Counted from the stretch's first letter, positions 13,808 to 25,477 are shown. The stretch is 64,000 bases of DNA from Coffea arabica (GCF_036785885.1 NC_092326.1:7903787-7967786); one strand, 5' to 3'. Notes: generated from the letters alone by a model not told the origin. Made by a program: numbers and translations.

Positions 13808-16084
13808 AAGTGAGTCCTTAATACAAGCATACAGTTACAAAACACCCATGAAACTAGAGTTGCATAGTTATGCTCAAATAGAGTACAGTAAATTAATTCG
13901 ATTGACATTTATGATATTCGCGTGCTTATCACTCGCACTGACATTTGACCATTTCGAAATTTTGGAATTGCATTTTGCTTCAATATGGGTAGTTCTTAAG
14001 TGATCGTTTTTAAACAAAGAAAAAAAATAGAATAAAATAAAATAAGTGCATATTAGGTTATCTATTCTCCGCATTCATCGAGCGTTTTGGAAATGTTATG
14101 GTTACTTTGGTGCAAGATAAAATTATATGGCAAATTGACATTTTGGAAAAATCATACCAGTGTATTGACATTTTGGTAAAGTATTATATGTATTTAGACA
14201 AATCTTCCATTTTAATTTTGATGGATCATTTTTTTTATTTAACCACATTCACTGGTCATGGTAAATTTGACTCTGTACTTCCAAGTGAAGAAGTGAAGCA
14301 GTAGATGGTACAAATGTTTGCAAGCAAACTTTATTTGTCTTATAAGGGTTAAAAGTATTAAACCCTCTTAACCTTTACTCTCAGTTGCACTTCCTTTAAC
14401 TCAATAAATAGGTCTATTGCCCTTCTGCTTTAATTTTTAGAGCAAAAAATGTCCCTTTCATATTAATTATTATTTAATTTCTTTTTTCATATTAATTATT
14501 ATTTACTTGTCCCTCATTTATATATTTTTTAAAGTAAAAAACAAAAAAACTCTCTGTGATAAACCTAATACACACAAAAACCTCCCGTGGTTTCAAAACG
14601 TACAACATGACAACTCATGTTTTGAATTAAATTGTAAAGATGACAAAATTCATTAAATTTAGCGGAAACGTTGTAATGATCCAGATACAAGTAATGTCCC
14701 AAAAAACATTATAATGATAATTAAAGTCAAGTATGTGAACATGTGGCAAGTACCCTATTATAATAGGATTGGTAATGTACCCAGGGGCTAGATTTTAACT
14801 ATTATAATGACCCTACTAGAAGATTACTGACTTATAAAATGTAATTGAGTCACTCTTTTTTTTTTTTTTTTAATTTTTTTACCCTTACACTTTCTAAAGT
14901 TTTGATATTGACTCCTACAATTCATGTTTCATATTTTGACTCAAGTCCCTAGTAGTATAAAATGTCAAAAATTCACCCATGGGCATTTGACATGGACTGG
15001 ATTCCTTTGGGTCATATCATTTCAGCATAGAAGTACCTAAAATTGACTCTCTTTATGGCTGAGGAAGTATTCTGAAAGTATAAATAGATGAAAGGACAAA
15101 AATATGCTACCGTAGTCCTTTATAGGAGTCTTAAATACTTTAGCAGGACTCTTAAATACTTTGGTGGAAAGTGTTTTGAGGATGGTACTTTGTAGACTAG
15201 CAATTAAGTAGGTTTTGCTAGTTAACTTAATCCAGACCTGTATATCAGCTGAAAAAATGTAGGCTAACTTCAGCTTGTCAAGCTATTTCAGCTAGAAATA
15301 TTTCCTCTCTTCAGTAGCATTGGTAAAAATTAGGGATGTAAACGACTTGATTTGAATTCCAACGTGCACTATTCAACTCAAACTAAACGCTTAAAGTTCA
15401 AGCCCACCAAACTCCTAAAATTTGAACTCATATACAAGCTTAATCATTTGTTTATCTAAGTCAAGTTCGAGTTCAAATTCGATTAAACTTAACTCAATTG
15501 AGTTGAAGTTTTTAGAATTAATATTTTATGTTTGTTAAACAAGATATATGATGAACATGTCGCACTAACAAATCAAATGCTTATATTTATACACATATAA
15601 GCAAAGAATGTACTAATGTTTTGCACATACACGTTCAGGTCATTTGTACACTGAGCTCCAATGGGCTATATAGGGTTGCTACCCCCAAGTAAGCTGCGAA
15701 AGTTGGTACAAAATGACCATACCAGGAGATTTCTTTCTGTCTTTGCTATTTGTTCAAAACATCATCTGTGATCTAATTTATAAATGCAATCGAATGGTGT
15801 AAGAAATGAACAAGGAGAAAAATAACTTAGCATTAGGGTGGGGACATCACATTTTCTTTCATAACTATTTTGAGTTTTGCCTCCTTGGCAAATGTACCCA
15901 CATCATCACCAAGCAAAGAGACATGCAAACAATTTCTGAGGCCCCCCGGTACATTGGCTTCCACTGCAATGCGAAAACTCCAGAGATGCATCTATCAAAG
16001 TAATATTAGATCAGGCAAAAATCCTTCGCCCCTAGGCAAATGTAAACAGCTTCCTTGCAAACTCAAACTGTGAGCTTTAAAAAG
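13808..16084. other. Intergenic, between RPL18A and the F-box gene
   Basis: No gene recognised. Sequence at about 15331-15530 begins agggatgtaaacga, the tip motif of a common plant hAT family, but I could not find its opposite end. A long T run lies near 14855-14870. The frames at 13874-14074, 14098-14304 and 15806-16073 have no recognisable content. The F-box gene 3-prime UTR probably occupies the last part of this stretch. Confidence 0.45.
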
Positions 16085-17718
16085 TTAGCAGAAGTCAATT
16101 ACACATGAAATTGAGCCTCTCGGAAGCGCTAGCAACTTTGCACGTATGACCCCCTGCTTCTCTAAGCTTTCTGTCATGTCAACCGAAAAAGATATAACCA
16201 TCTTTTGCAGAACCATTGCGTGCTTCAAGAAAAAACCTAGTATAGAGAGCTCATAAGGATATCCACACAGATCCCCAATATGGATATTCCTAAGATGTGT
16301 TGAGAAGCACTCAGGAACATGATCCCACTCCCAGTCTTCATCCTCAGGTACAAAGATTCCCTAATTAGATGCATGAAAAACCAGTCAATTTTTTTTTTTA
16401 AAAAAAAGAAAAGAAATATTGCTCTTTTGAAGCAAATGAAAAATTTATTGGGGATCCTAATTGTTCAAGTACCTGGGAAAATGCAAGAGACTGCAGACAA
16501 TGTGCTCTACTGATGAGCAATAATAACAAATCACAAGTTAAATCCATTGAAGATTCAGTAATTTCCAGTTTGGTTAAATTGTTGAAGTCAGGCCACGGAA
16601 TAGGACATTCACGTTCATAACTGGTAATGACCTAAGAGGGAGAAACACAGAAAAATTTCAAGCATCAACTTAAAAATTTTAGGCACAATGCAAAGTAACA
16701 AATATAACTAAATGATGTTTGAGAATGTATTTTACAACATGTCCTGGAAGGGGCTCGAATAAGCACAAGAAACGAGCGGGGAAATAATAAATACCTCAGC
16801 AGTATCAGGTGTAATTGTTAGACATCTTGCATTCTTCAGCTTTGTGAGAAGGAGAAATGCACGGAAGGCAACGATTCTGTCATTGTCAAAGAGACGTGGC
16901 ACCTCAGCAACATGGATATCTGCTACAGCTAATGATGGCTGGTCTGCGAGGATATATTCATTCTCAAGACCACCCTCGTATTTAAGGAATTGAATTTCTG
17001 ATCCAATGATTGTGATCACAAACTTGCTTATGGTAAAACGTTCAATCAACTCGTCATGTATGGTTAGATTCCTAACTTTGGGAGCATGGATGACATTATT
17101 ATCAGTTGTCCATCGACATTTATCCAAAACTAAATGCTCAAGCATACAGCAATTTGAAAATAGCTGCTGATTTGAAGGCTTATCTGGAAAAGTTATGCAC
17201 TCAAGATGTAAGGTCTCCAAACTGGAAAAACAGATATTAGATGGAAGATTGAGAACATTATAGCATAGCTTCAGTTTGAAAGAAATGAGAGATTCAAGAG
17301 AACATGCAGAACTAGGAAAGTTGAATGGGCCATCAAATTCCGAAAAACTAAGATTAAGCTCTCTAACATTGCACAGGAACAAATGAAGAAGCAATGGATC
17401 ATGTAAGTCACGACATGAAATTGACAGTTTATCGATATATGTTTCTCGATGAATCACTCTGTTCAAAAGGTTCACAAACAGCATCCTGTCTCCTTGAGAA
17501 TGTTCATCAAACACATAATGAGAAACAGAAAGCCACAGTCCTTTCCATCTTTTTGACAGGACACTTGTTCTCATGGCATCTTTTGTTGGAACTAGTGATA
17601 GAATGCAACCAAGAACAGCATCAGGCAAGTTGCTAATCATATCACTACTATCAGCAATATGCAGTTGTTTGGGACTGGCGAAGCTTCTACTGCCGGCCAG
17701 CTTCAAATTTGGGTCCAT
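16085..17718 (-). CDS. F-box/LRR/FBD protein, copy 1
   Basis: Likely substrate-recognition subunit of an SCF (SKP1-cullin-F-box) ubiquitin ligase; the substrate is unknown. Three coding exons are read on the minus strand: 17718-16795, 16631-16473 and 16360-16085, with GT-AG introns in phase 0, giving 452 residues. The F-box is at about residues 28-63 (ISNLPDAVLGCILSLVPTKD then SVLSKRWKGLW). Leucine-rich repeats follow at about 90-300 (for example LESLISFKLKLC and LEHLVLDKCRW). The last exon holds an FBD domain (VPECFSTHLRNIHIGD, then LGFFLKHAMVLQKMVISFS), and the protein ends DFC. A frame read through the first intron would stop after 20 residues, so splicing is required. The start is the ATG at 17718; a GTG just before it is not needed. 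Length and domain order fit the large plant F-box/FBD family. An identical copy is at 56523-58156. Confidence 0.9.
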
Positions 17719-18990
17719 CACAACTAACTTCCTATCAAAAAACTGTTACCATTAAATTCTACATATTGTACGAGAACAGATACTATTCACCATCCAGGAG
17801 GAGGGGAATTCAATGAGAAACAAATCTAATGCAAGAACATAAAAATATCCCATCATTCAATACTAACATTTCAACCCATCAATTACAGAATAATCAGAGT
17901 GAGATTACAAATATAAGTTACTTCTTTAACAGACTACAAGTAATACCTGTTCTTTGAAGATTCAAAAATTTTATGATTCTCATTAGTATCAAGACACGTA
18001 GTTTAATACAAGTGTAATATCCTGTTACTATCTAATATGCTATTGTACTCCAAGAAGCTAAGCTAAGCTAGTCATCATACAGAAACCCTTCTCACTCTCC
18101 CTCCTCCCTCCTCTTAGCCCCTTCTACCTTTGGGTTAAACATAGCATTCAATTTTCCACATTCACTACTAAGACACAATGGAAGCAAAGGCAAGCCATTT
18201 ACACAGATGCATCAGCCCCACATTAACCATCCCCCCCCTCCTCCTCCTCCTCCTTTTTTTTTTGTATCCAAATAGGAAATCATAGACAATTAATTTCAAA
18301 AACCAAGAGAAAAAAACAAAATCATCATGAACGTCTATAGGATTAAAAACTCGCCGCCATGTTAAGACAATCTAGAGTAAAACTTACGCACAAATTAAAG
18401 GGGTTCAGAAATTTCTGTTTATCAGTCCATCCACCACTGAATCACAAGTACAACATTTCCACTGGACAGCCAGAACTAGTGAATCATAGAATTGTATAAA
18501 TTCATGATTCAAACATCATAACAGATCCCACCCAAAAAAAAAAAAAAAACACACACACACACACACACACAACAACGTTAAAAAAAAGGAAGAAAGAAAA
18601 TCCCCAATTCACATCTTAGGGCATAATTGCAAAATGCAACAAGATTCAGATCCTTAAGAGGGTCAAGAATAAAGAATACTCTAAATTAGCTCTAATTCAC
18701 TTCCTGCTATATATCAATAAAGAACATAAATTCCTACTGCCACAGTGAACTGCAACGTATCCCCTTATCCTGAATTACGAAAGCTTTTTGCAGAAACAAA
18801 GTAAAGAATTTCTTGGGCATGTAGGGAAATATACCTGGGGGAAAAGGGAATTAATAAAAACTCAGACGGGGTCGATCAGTCCCTGCACTTGGGTTGCTGG
18901 AGTTGAGGGCGGTGGCGAAAGAAGAAGGGGCGCAATAGGAACTAGGAAGTGTTGAGGGTAAAGGTGAAACGGACAAAAAGGGTTATAAGT
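17719..18990 (-). other. Probable 5-prime UTR and leader intron of the F-box gene
   Basis: On the minus strand a donor-like CCCCAG|GTATAT occurs at 18835/18834 and an acceptor-like GATAG|GAAG at 17732/17731, 13 bp before the start codon. These suggest a leader exon (about 18990-18835) and a 1.1 kb leader intron. A further donor-like site near 17945 could mark an extra leader exon. The interval contains a CCTCCT run (about 18230-18253) and a CA microsatellite. This is an inference from splice motifs only. Confidence 0.45.
18550..18571 (+). repeat. (CA)n microsatellite
   Basis: An uninterrupted CA dinucleotide run after an A homopolymer. The same lengths occur at 58988-59009 in copy 2, which matters because such runs mutate quickly. 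Confidence 0.95.
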
Positions 18991-19394
18991 GGAGAGAGGC
19001 TGTAAATAGGGAGGGGAAATTCTTCTTACACATATATTTGGCTTGTCATTTCTTTGAAGTTTGGTCTGGAGTTTCCCTCAAAACTCTTGCGTGAATGCGG
19101 ACTTGTGGTCTGTCCGAAAGTTATATGAAAGGTTATTTTTTTGAGTTTGGTATGGATCCCGATCATGAATCATGTACTATTTAGATATTCTTACATGTAA
19201 GAAGATACTTTGACGATTGTGGTATGGACTTAGATTCTTATTTGGTTTAATTATATAAAAAAAATATTCATATTTGGTTTAAGTCCAAAGCAAAGAAATT
19301 TGAAAAAAAAAATTGGTCAAAAGCATCATTTGTGGATCATGTCGTTGATCATATAGTGTGTCCAATAGCCATCCGAGTTAAGGTAATTTCCTAC
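18991..19394. other. F-box gene upstream region
   Basis: Probable promoter of the minus-strand F-box gene; a TATA-like stretch (ATATATG on the minus strand) lies around 19029-19036. No other gene or element is recognised before the LTR at 19395. Confidence 0.45.
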
Positions 19395-19618
19395 TGATGC
19401 GATTGTCAAGAGCACGATTTGAACAGAGTAGCAGAGGGCTGAACGAACTGAAAATGAGCGAATTGGTGCTAGTAAGGTGGTCCCGAATTGACCTACAAAG
19501 GAATGAACAACGGACTAGCTCCCCGTTGTTACTCCGATGGTCAAGTCAGTGATATCTACGAGTAGAGTAATAGTATAGTTACTGTAGATAGTGTACCTTG
19601 TTTTGTCCTATTGTGCTA

Positions 19619-19626
19619 TATTTATA
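19619..19626 (-). promoter_or_regulatory. TATA box of the LTR, sense (minus) direction
   Basis: The minus strand reads CCTATAAATATAG around this site, a strong TATA motif at the expected U3/R position within the putative LTR. The copy 2 equivalent is 60057-60064. Confidence 0.5.
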
Positions 19627-20126
19627 GGACTCTGGGTAGTAATTTCCTTATAGGATTTATGAGCCCTATTAGGCTACTAGTAGTGGACTCCTTTTTGGAC
19701 TCCGTCTGTTGGTTTCGAAAGGCTCGGGAGTTCCGGCTCACTAGGCCCACCCAATTAGGGGGCAGTGGTCTTGTCCGAACTGGTCTTCATAAGAGCCCGA
19801 GCTAACTTGCGCAAACTGACATGTCACCTGTCCGAACTGACAAGTGGCCTTGGATACTAGCCCTCTTGGAGTCTAGAGTCATTAAAAAGTCGCATGAGTC
19901 TAGACCAAATTTCGAGAGGCGCGTCAGTTCAGTGTGGGGCCCACAGTTTTGTAATCGCCACGTCTGTTGGGATAACCGTCACATTTGTTTACGTAACCGT
20001 CACTCCAATCATCACGTCGTTCCATAATGACAGTTACTAGTTCAACCGTTACGTCGTGTAGTGGTTGCTGGTATTAAATTCGAAATTTAATTCAGGACAC
20101 TTCATCTTCCCGCTCTGGTGGTCCCC

Positions 20127-20133
20127 TATAAAT
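20127..20133 (+). promoter_or_regulatory. TATA box toward the antisense ORF
   Basis: The plus strand reads cccctataaatgggcc just inside the end of the putative LTR, followed about 25-30 bp later by a CT-rich leader and, at 20347, by the ATG of the antisense ORF. The copy 2 equivalent is 60565-60571. Confidence 0.5.
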
Positions 20134-20346
20134 GGGCCCCACCAGACATCATTCTCATACTTTCCTCTTCATTTTGTTCAATCTCCAAATCCTTTAGTCA
20201 GTTCGTACGTTTCTACTTCTCTCAAGAGTCTGTTCGTGCGTCCTGTCCTTAGGTGTCAAGAGTCAGTTCGTACTCCTTTCTGGGCAGCACCTAGCGCCCG
20301 AGCTACCTTTCCATCTTTCATTAGTAAGTCTCCTCTCCCTTCTTTT

Positions 20347-21500
20347 ATGTCTTCTTCCGAACGATCTGACATCACTAGTTCAGCTCTTAAGCGTAGGATA
20401 GCCCGACCTGTCCCAGTAGAAATAATATTCTCATCTTCTCCTTCTAGTTCTTCTTCCCCTAGCTCGTCAGGGTCTGAGTACGTCCCCTCTCCTGCTCATC
20501 CTCCTGTTCAAATGGTGAATCCGCCCAAACAGCCTGCCTAGCCTGTAGCGGGGCCTGCCACCCACGCAGTTCCAGTTTAGGCTGTGGCAGAGACTTCCAA
20601 GGGGACCAATATCGACTTCGGTGAAGTCGATGTGATCTCTCCTATTCTAGAGCAGGAGGGTGTGGACGAACTGGTGGGGAAATACGACATTCCCGTCTAG
20701 TTCGAAGTTAAGGCTGCCCGATCTGGGGAGTACGCTTGCCGACCTTCCCTTGGGTTTGTGGCCATATACAAGAATCAGCTCATAGCTGGTTTTCGCCTTT
20801 CTATTCCCAACTTCCTTTTTGAAATCCTACCTTTCTGGGGCATCCGAATAACCCAACTCATTCCCAATGCAGTTCGTTCTATCCTTGGCTTCTTCATATT
20901 ATGCCGAGTTCTCGAAATCCCTTACTCCGATTTATTTAGGTCATTTTTCCATATGAAAATCAGTGGCCATGTTCCGGGTTGGTTCTACTTCGCTTGTAGG
21001 AGTGGAGCGAAGTATCCCACCCGCAAGCTGTTTGCTGGTGTTTCTTCCTCAATTCGAGCATGGAAAGCCCAATTCTTCTATGTGAAAAACATTGGGTTTC
21101 TCCCACTGACCTGGAGGGAGGAGACCCAGGTCACTGACCCTGTTCCTTCTCCTCTGTATGAAACCGAACTGGACTGCCTGCTCAGTTCGGACATAAGGCT
21201 GAACATGAAGGAGTTTAATAACGCCCAACTCTGGGCTGCTAGCCTAATCCGAGCAGACGTGTCTGCTCCTACCCTCGACCTCAGATCTCTCTCCCCGGAT
21301 GACCTGGCCACCCATAAATACTTATGTCTAAATATTTTTTTTTGTGACCTGAAGGGTTCTGTTAGCTCTAGCACTGATCATTTCCCTGCTTTTCTTGTAG
21401 TGAAGAGATTCTCGCAACTGTTATCCCTGGGTGGAGTTGGCAGTTCGAGCACGCCTACCCCTGCGTCTTCCACCGTGCTAGCCAGTTCAGCTCCTCCTCT
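20347..21500 (+). pseudogene. Antisense ORF of Tat-type retrotransposon, copy 1, truncated
   Basis: A single frame runs from ATG 20347 (MSSSERSDITSS) to the duplication junction. It is interrupted only by three TAG codons (20539, 20578, 20698). A Ser/Pro-rich N-terminal region is followed by a block typical of the plant 'putative gypsy-type transposon' domain (Transposase_28, PF04195). Examples are the run around IAGFRLSIPNFLFEILPFWG, then QLIPNAVRSILGFFILCRVL and PGWFYF. All three stops could be CAG (Gln) turned into TAG. After 21500 the frame continues by chance through unrelated DNA to a stop ending at 21768, giving about 90 foreign residues rich in Lys, Ser and Thr. Compare copy 2, where the native continuation is kept. 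The domain function is unknown. Confidence 0.75.
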
Positions 21501-22264
21501 CCTACCCTACCCTACCCGGATTCTGAGCAAGTTAGAGGGCGGAGACAAAAGCGCCAAGATTAATAATCAGATTCCACGTATCAAAAAACCCCCAAAACTC
21601 AGCAGCCAAATTAATTCATTAGCATCAATCAAATCAAATGTAACCCTAATCCGGCAAAAACAAACTAAAACAAAAGCAACCACAAAAATTCATTCAAATC
21701 CAACTTCAAGAATCTACACCAGTAATTCTAGACAATTTTTCAAAGGAAAAGGGAGGAAAAAAAACTAATAAGAGACCATCATACCTCTGGAAATACTTGA
21801 GGAGTCTTCACCCTTGTTAGAGATGCTGTTGCAGGAACGGGGATGAGATGTCGCTGCCAGAGTGGGTATGAGCCGTTAACATTGGCTGCTTTTAAAGGAA
21901 AAGAGAGAGAGAGAGAGAGAGAGATGATAATTGTAGCTGATTTTTAAAAGGAGAATAACCTAATTGGAAGAGTTGCTTACCTCTGAAAGCGGGTCTTTGC
22001 CGCAGCTGGAGATGCCGCCGGCGAAGAAGGGAGTGGTTTGCCGATGAGACGTTGCTGGAGATGGTCTATTATCACTGACGAAGAAGGGATTGGTCTTTTA
22101 TCGATGGTTCACTGCTGGAGGCTTACGAAAGGAAAATAAAAGTTATTTTCCTCCGCACGGCGTAACTTATTTTCTGTTAGAAATTATTTTTTCGAATTAA
22201 TTATCAGCCAAATAATGGAAAATATTTTCCCAAAAACATTTTTCACCCAAACAAATGGGCCTTA
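21501..22264. mobile_element. Truncated DNA element, unclassified
   Basis: The right part (22140-22260) reads like the terminus of a common plant non-autonomous DNA element, with ggaaaatattttcc and then tttttcacccaaacaaa before gggcc. The opposite end is missing, apparently cut off at the junction 21500|21501. Inside, on the minus strand, two similar exon-like segments end in CAGAG|GTA donor-like sites (near 21785 and 21980). These could be captured gene leader exons. A GA dinucleotide run lies at about 21903-21923. No protein is recognised. Confidence 0.35.
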
Positions 22265-22625
22265 GGGCTAAGGCCCATTTGATTCACGGGATGACACACA
22301 GGATTCAATTAATCATCTGGTGTCATCCCATATTTGGTTATATTTTATATATGGGATGATACATTCAAACTATCCGAATTAATTTTCTATTTATGGGATA
22401 AAATACTCCTATGGGCAAGGTGATATTAGTCATTCTGGAATGACTAACAAATAGGATGATAAAATTTTTTACTAATTTATCTTTATAAACAGTACAAATT
22501 TATACTCTCATAATTATATAACCCTACTCCCATATTATAAAATATAACATGAATGGACTAATTTGCCTCTACTAATTAATTTCAAAGTTATTTGACTAAT
22601 ATGCCTCTACTACCAACATAACAAT
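22265..22625. other. Unclassified AT-rich repeat-like sequence
   Basis: The motif gggatgatac/ggatgaca recurs several times in both orientations (for example 22289-22298 and 22325-22360), suggesting a small inverted-repeat element. I could not define its ends. Confidence 0.3.
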
Positions 22626-22805
22626 GGGAGTGTTTGGATACAAAACTTATCCCAAATAATATTTTGCTTGCATCATAAACATATTTTTCAACGCACTTTT
22701 TTATATTTTCAATCACCTTTTTATCTCACATACATCACATCACAAAAAGTGTTACAGTAATTATTCCAAATAATATTTCAAATAATACACTATCCAAACA
22801 AACCC
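22626..22805. mobile_element. MITE, second member of the 8521-8690 family
   Basis: Left tip gggagtgtttggata and right tip, read inward, gggtttgtttggata match at 13 of 15 positions. The interior shares the block around cctttttatctcacatac and catcacatcacaaaaa with the element at 8521-8690. It is 180 bp with no coding capacity and no clear target-site duplication. Confidence 0.7.
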
Positions 22806-23380
22806 AAATATTTGAACTAATTTGCTCTTGTGAATGATACAAATTCATACTGACTATTATAAAACCATACTCTCACATAATAATATGATAATAAATGGAT
22901 TAATTAGCTCCTACTAATTATATTAAAAATTTTTTGACTAATTTGCTCATACTAACATCACAATAAAAGGTCTATATTGCCCTTAAACTAAATTACCCTT
23001 ACTAAGCTTATTTTCTCAACTAAATTCTATATGGATACACAATCCTATCAATTGGCCTTTGTGAATGAGAATTTCAATAAGTTCAAACTTGACCCAAAGA
23101 AAAATCTTCTATATTGGTTTGAACTCGACTCATTTAAAGCTCTTAAATAGGTTTTGTCTTAATCGATTTAACCCTAATTTAGCCAAAACTTGACCTGTCA
23201 TTTAATTGGAAGGTAGCAGGGAAAGGGAGAGTGAAGAAGAAGGGGTGAGGTGAGGGGAGGAGGAGAGAGGGGAAAGGAGGGGGAGAGAGAGAGAGAGAAA
23301 AAAAAGCAAAAAAAAAAAAAAAGGAAAAGGAAAGATAGAAAAAGAAAATTTTTTAAGTTTTTCTACAAGTTCTACACTAA
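22806..23380. other. Intergenic, no gene recognised
   Basis: AT-rich, then the purine tract listed separately. The 149-residue frame at 23250-23699 is an artefact of that tract (Lys, Arg, Glu and Gly only at its start) and is rejected. Confidence 0.5.
23219..23345 (+). repeat. Polypurine tract 1
   Basis: About 125 bp nearly all G and A on the plus strand, including a GA dinucleotide run and A runs. Such mirror-like purine tracts can form triplex (H-DNA) structures; whether this one does is not known. Confidence 0.8.
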
Positions 23381-25151
23381 GGGCTTGTTTGACAAAGGAG
23401 TTTTTTTGCTAAGTTTTTCTCCTATAAGTTTTTTTAACAACTTTAATTACAATAATCTATATCTATATAAATTTGAGAAGCGTTTTTTAGTAATAAACTT
23501 CCACACACCTTCCCTTTCTCAATTCCATTTTTCTACCATTTTATATTTAATTTGTTTTGTAAAATACATCATGTCCACCTTTTCATCAAATAAGAATACC
23601 ACTCCAACTAATACTCCTCCCCTCACACAACTTCTCACTCTAATTAATACTCATCCAATCAACAATTCCATTTCAATTAAAACTCCTCCAACCCAATAAT
23701 AAGAGATAACAACATAATTTCACAAAAAACTGCAATTTACCATCTCTTTGAACTTCTTTCTAGAGTGAATGAGTAACAGGCACTGAATTGTGGAGATATG
23801 AAGAGGGAATGAGTCAAATGTGAGACTACCATTTGGGTTTGTATTCCATTTCTTGAGCTCTGATTTAAATAAATAATTAAGATAATAACCTTACAAAGAA
23901 AATAAGGAATAGGAAATGCAATTTTGCCTAACCTAAGAAATAGGATAAAACACATAATACTATAAAAATCTATATCTATAGGTATTATGGGGATGGTTTT
24001 ATGGATGATTAAATCAGAATACTTATAACTCCTCATTATTTTTTATAGAATTTTAAATTTTTTAATTGTTATATATTTTTTCATGTCTTTTGAATTTAAA
24101 TGTAAGAAGTGGCTTACTTATATAGGAATTTGATTTGAAATCTATTAATGTGAGGGTAAATAAAGAGGAAATTCACCAACCTTACTAAAAGTAAAAAAGT
24201 AAATAACAATATTTTACTCTTCAACTCAGTAATCCTAAGTAAAAGGGCAAATTATATGGAAAAAAAATAATATTCATTGGTCATGGATTTAAAATATCAA
24301 TAATAGTACCATTTGTGAATCCTAAATTATGAAATTACTAAATAGAAAACAAAGTACTACTAGCCTAAAAAACAAATTATGAATTTATAGGGTTTGAGAG
24401 AATGGTGAAGGGAAACGAATAGAAAATTGGGTGGCAAAAATAGAAAGTTAGAGGTTAGCTATAAACGAGAGAAAGAGAATATCAAGAAGTTAAAGAGTGG
24501 TGGGAAAAGTCAAAAAATAAAGATAAATTATTACAAGATCGGACGAAGAGAGAGGAGAAGAAAGCATGAGATTGTAAGGATATGACAGGAAAGATGACAC
24601 CGTGGTAAGAGGTTTGAAAATCATAGAAGGCAGCGGATAGTTAATTAGCAGGTAAGAGAGGATAGAAAGAGTGATAGTTTTTAAAAATTTTGAAAATTTT
24701 GAAACACATCTTACAAAGATTATTTTAAATATATATTAAAATTTATGAAGAGCATTATTCTATAAGTACTCAACAATTTAGGATTACAAAATGAGAGAAA
24801 TTTTTTTTAAAATTGAGGAAAATGAATTAGTTATACTTTATATTTTTAATGTTAAAAATTTTGATATATGGGTATAAAATGATATATTGATAAATAAGTT
24901 TACAATTGCTTTATCATATAAATCGTTATAAATTAAATTATTTTACTAAAATTGTTACCATATATTGACAAATAATAGGTTAACAAATTTTGATTTCAAC
25001 TTATTTAAGATATTAAAATTAAGAAAGTCCATTTTGTACTTATGAAATAATTTTTTTTTAACATGTTAAGCATGCACTTCTTTAAATTTTTTTTGTTTAT
25101 ATACTTTATTTTATACTATAATATATAAGTATTGTTTTGAATTGAAATATA

Positions 25152-25182
25152 AATTCGTGCATAGCATGGGTCAGAATGCTAG
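25152..25182 (+). mobile_element. Candidate 3-prime end of a non-autonomous Helitron
   Basis: The plus strand reads a short imperfect hairpin (cgtgc ata gcatg, 25156-25168), then a spacer of about 10 bases, then CTAG at 25179-25182 followed by T. Hairpin, CTRR and insertion before T are the defining 3-prime features of Helitrons. The 5-prime TC end was not located, so length and capture content are unknown. Confidence 0.4.
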
Positions 25183-25256
25183 TCTTAAAAAATTTCTCAA
25201 AATGTTTAAAATATACAATTCAAAATACCTAAAAACACACACAAAAAATTACCTTC

Positions 25257-25477
25257 TTCCTTTCTTCTTCTGAGGGGAGAGGGAGAGAGAGGAATATGAG
25301 GAAAAGAGAAAGAGAGGAGAGCAAGGAAGGAGAGAGAGAAAAAAAAAAGATGTTGTTGCAACGGCGGCCGTTTAGGAGGAAGGGAGCGAGAAGAAGATTG
25401 TAGTGGGATGGGGGAGAATAAAAGGAAAGAAAAGAAAGGGGGAAAAAAAGAAAGGAAAAAAAGGGAGAAAAATGAAG
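25257..25477 (+). repeat. Polypurine tract 2
   Basis: About 220 bp, overwhelmingly G and A on the plus strand, interrupted by a short GC-rich segment (acggcggccg near 25360). The 107-residue minus-strand frame over it is a low-complexity artefact (Phe, Leu, Ser, Pro). Confidence 0.8.

Larger units (their letters stand above)
19395..20157 (-). mobile_element. Putative 3-prime LTR of a Tat-type Ty3/gypsy element, copy 1
   Basis: A 763 bp segment with TG...CA ends (tgatgcgattg to cattctca on the plus strand). It is followed on its inner side by a pyrimidine tract (actttcctcttc, 20159-20170), which on the minus strand would be the polypurine tract next to an LTR. On the minus strand a TATA box (19626-19619) sits about 530 bp into the LTR, leaving about 220 bp of R-U5. 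The integrase of the same element, visible after copy 2, is on the minus strand. No second LTR is in the window, so the ends are inferred, not proven. Confidence 0.5.

Noticed and set aside
17394..17755. Plus-strand frames opposite the F-box gene
   Set aside because: Antisense shadows of a well-supported minus-strand coding exon.
20065..20346. Earlier start for the antisense ORF
   Set aside because: The frame is open upstream, but the segment overlaps the LTR end and its polypyrimidine stretch; the ATG at 20347 after the CT-rich leader is a better start.
21501..21520. Telomere-like CCCTA repeat at the junction
   Set aside because: The unit is CCTAC repeated about three times, not the plant telomere unit CCCTAAA, and the run is too short.
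21501..21768. C-terminal 90 residues of the copy 1 retrotransposon frame
   Set aside because: Copy 2 shows a different, native continuation; this tail is chance reading through foreign DNA after the junction.
23250..23699. 149-residue Lys/Arg/Glu-rich frame
   Set aside because: Produced by the GA-rich tract; no recognisable protein.
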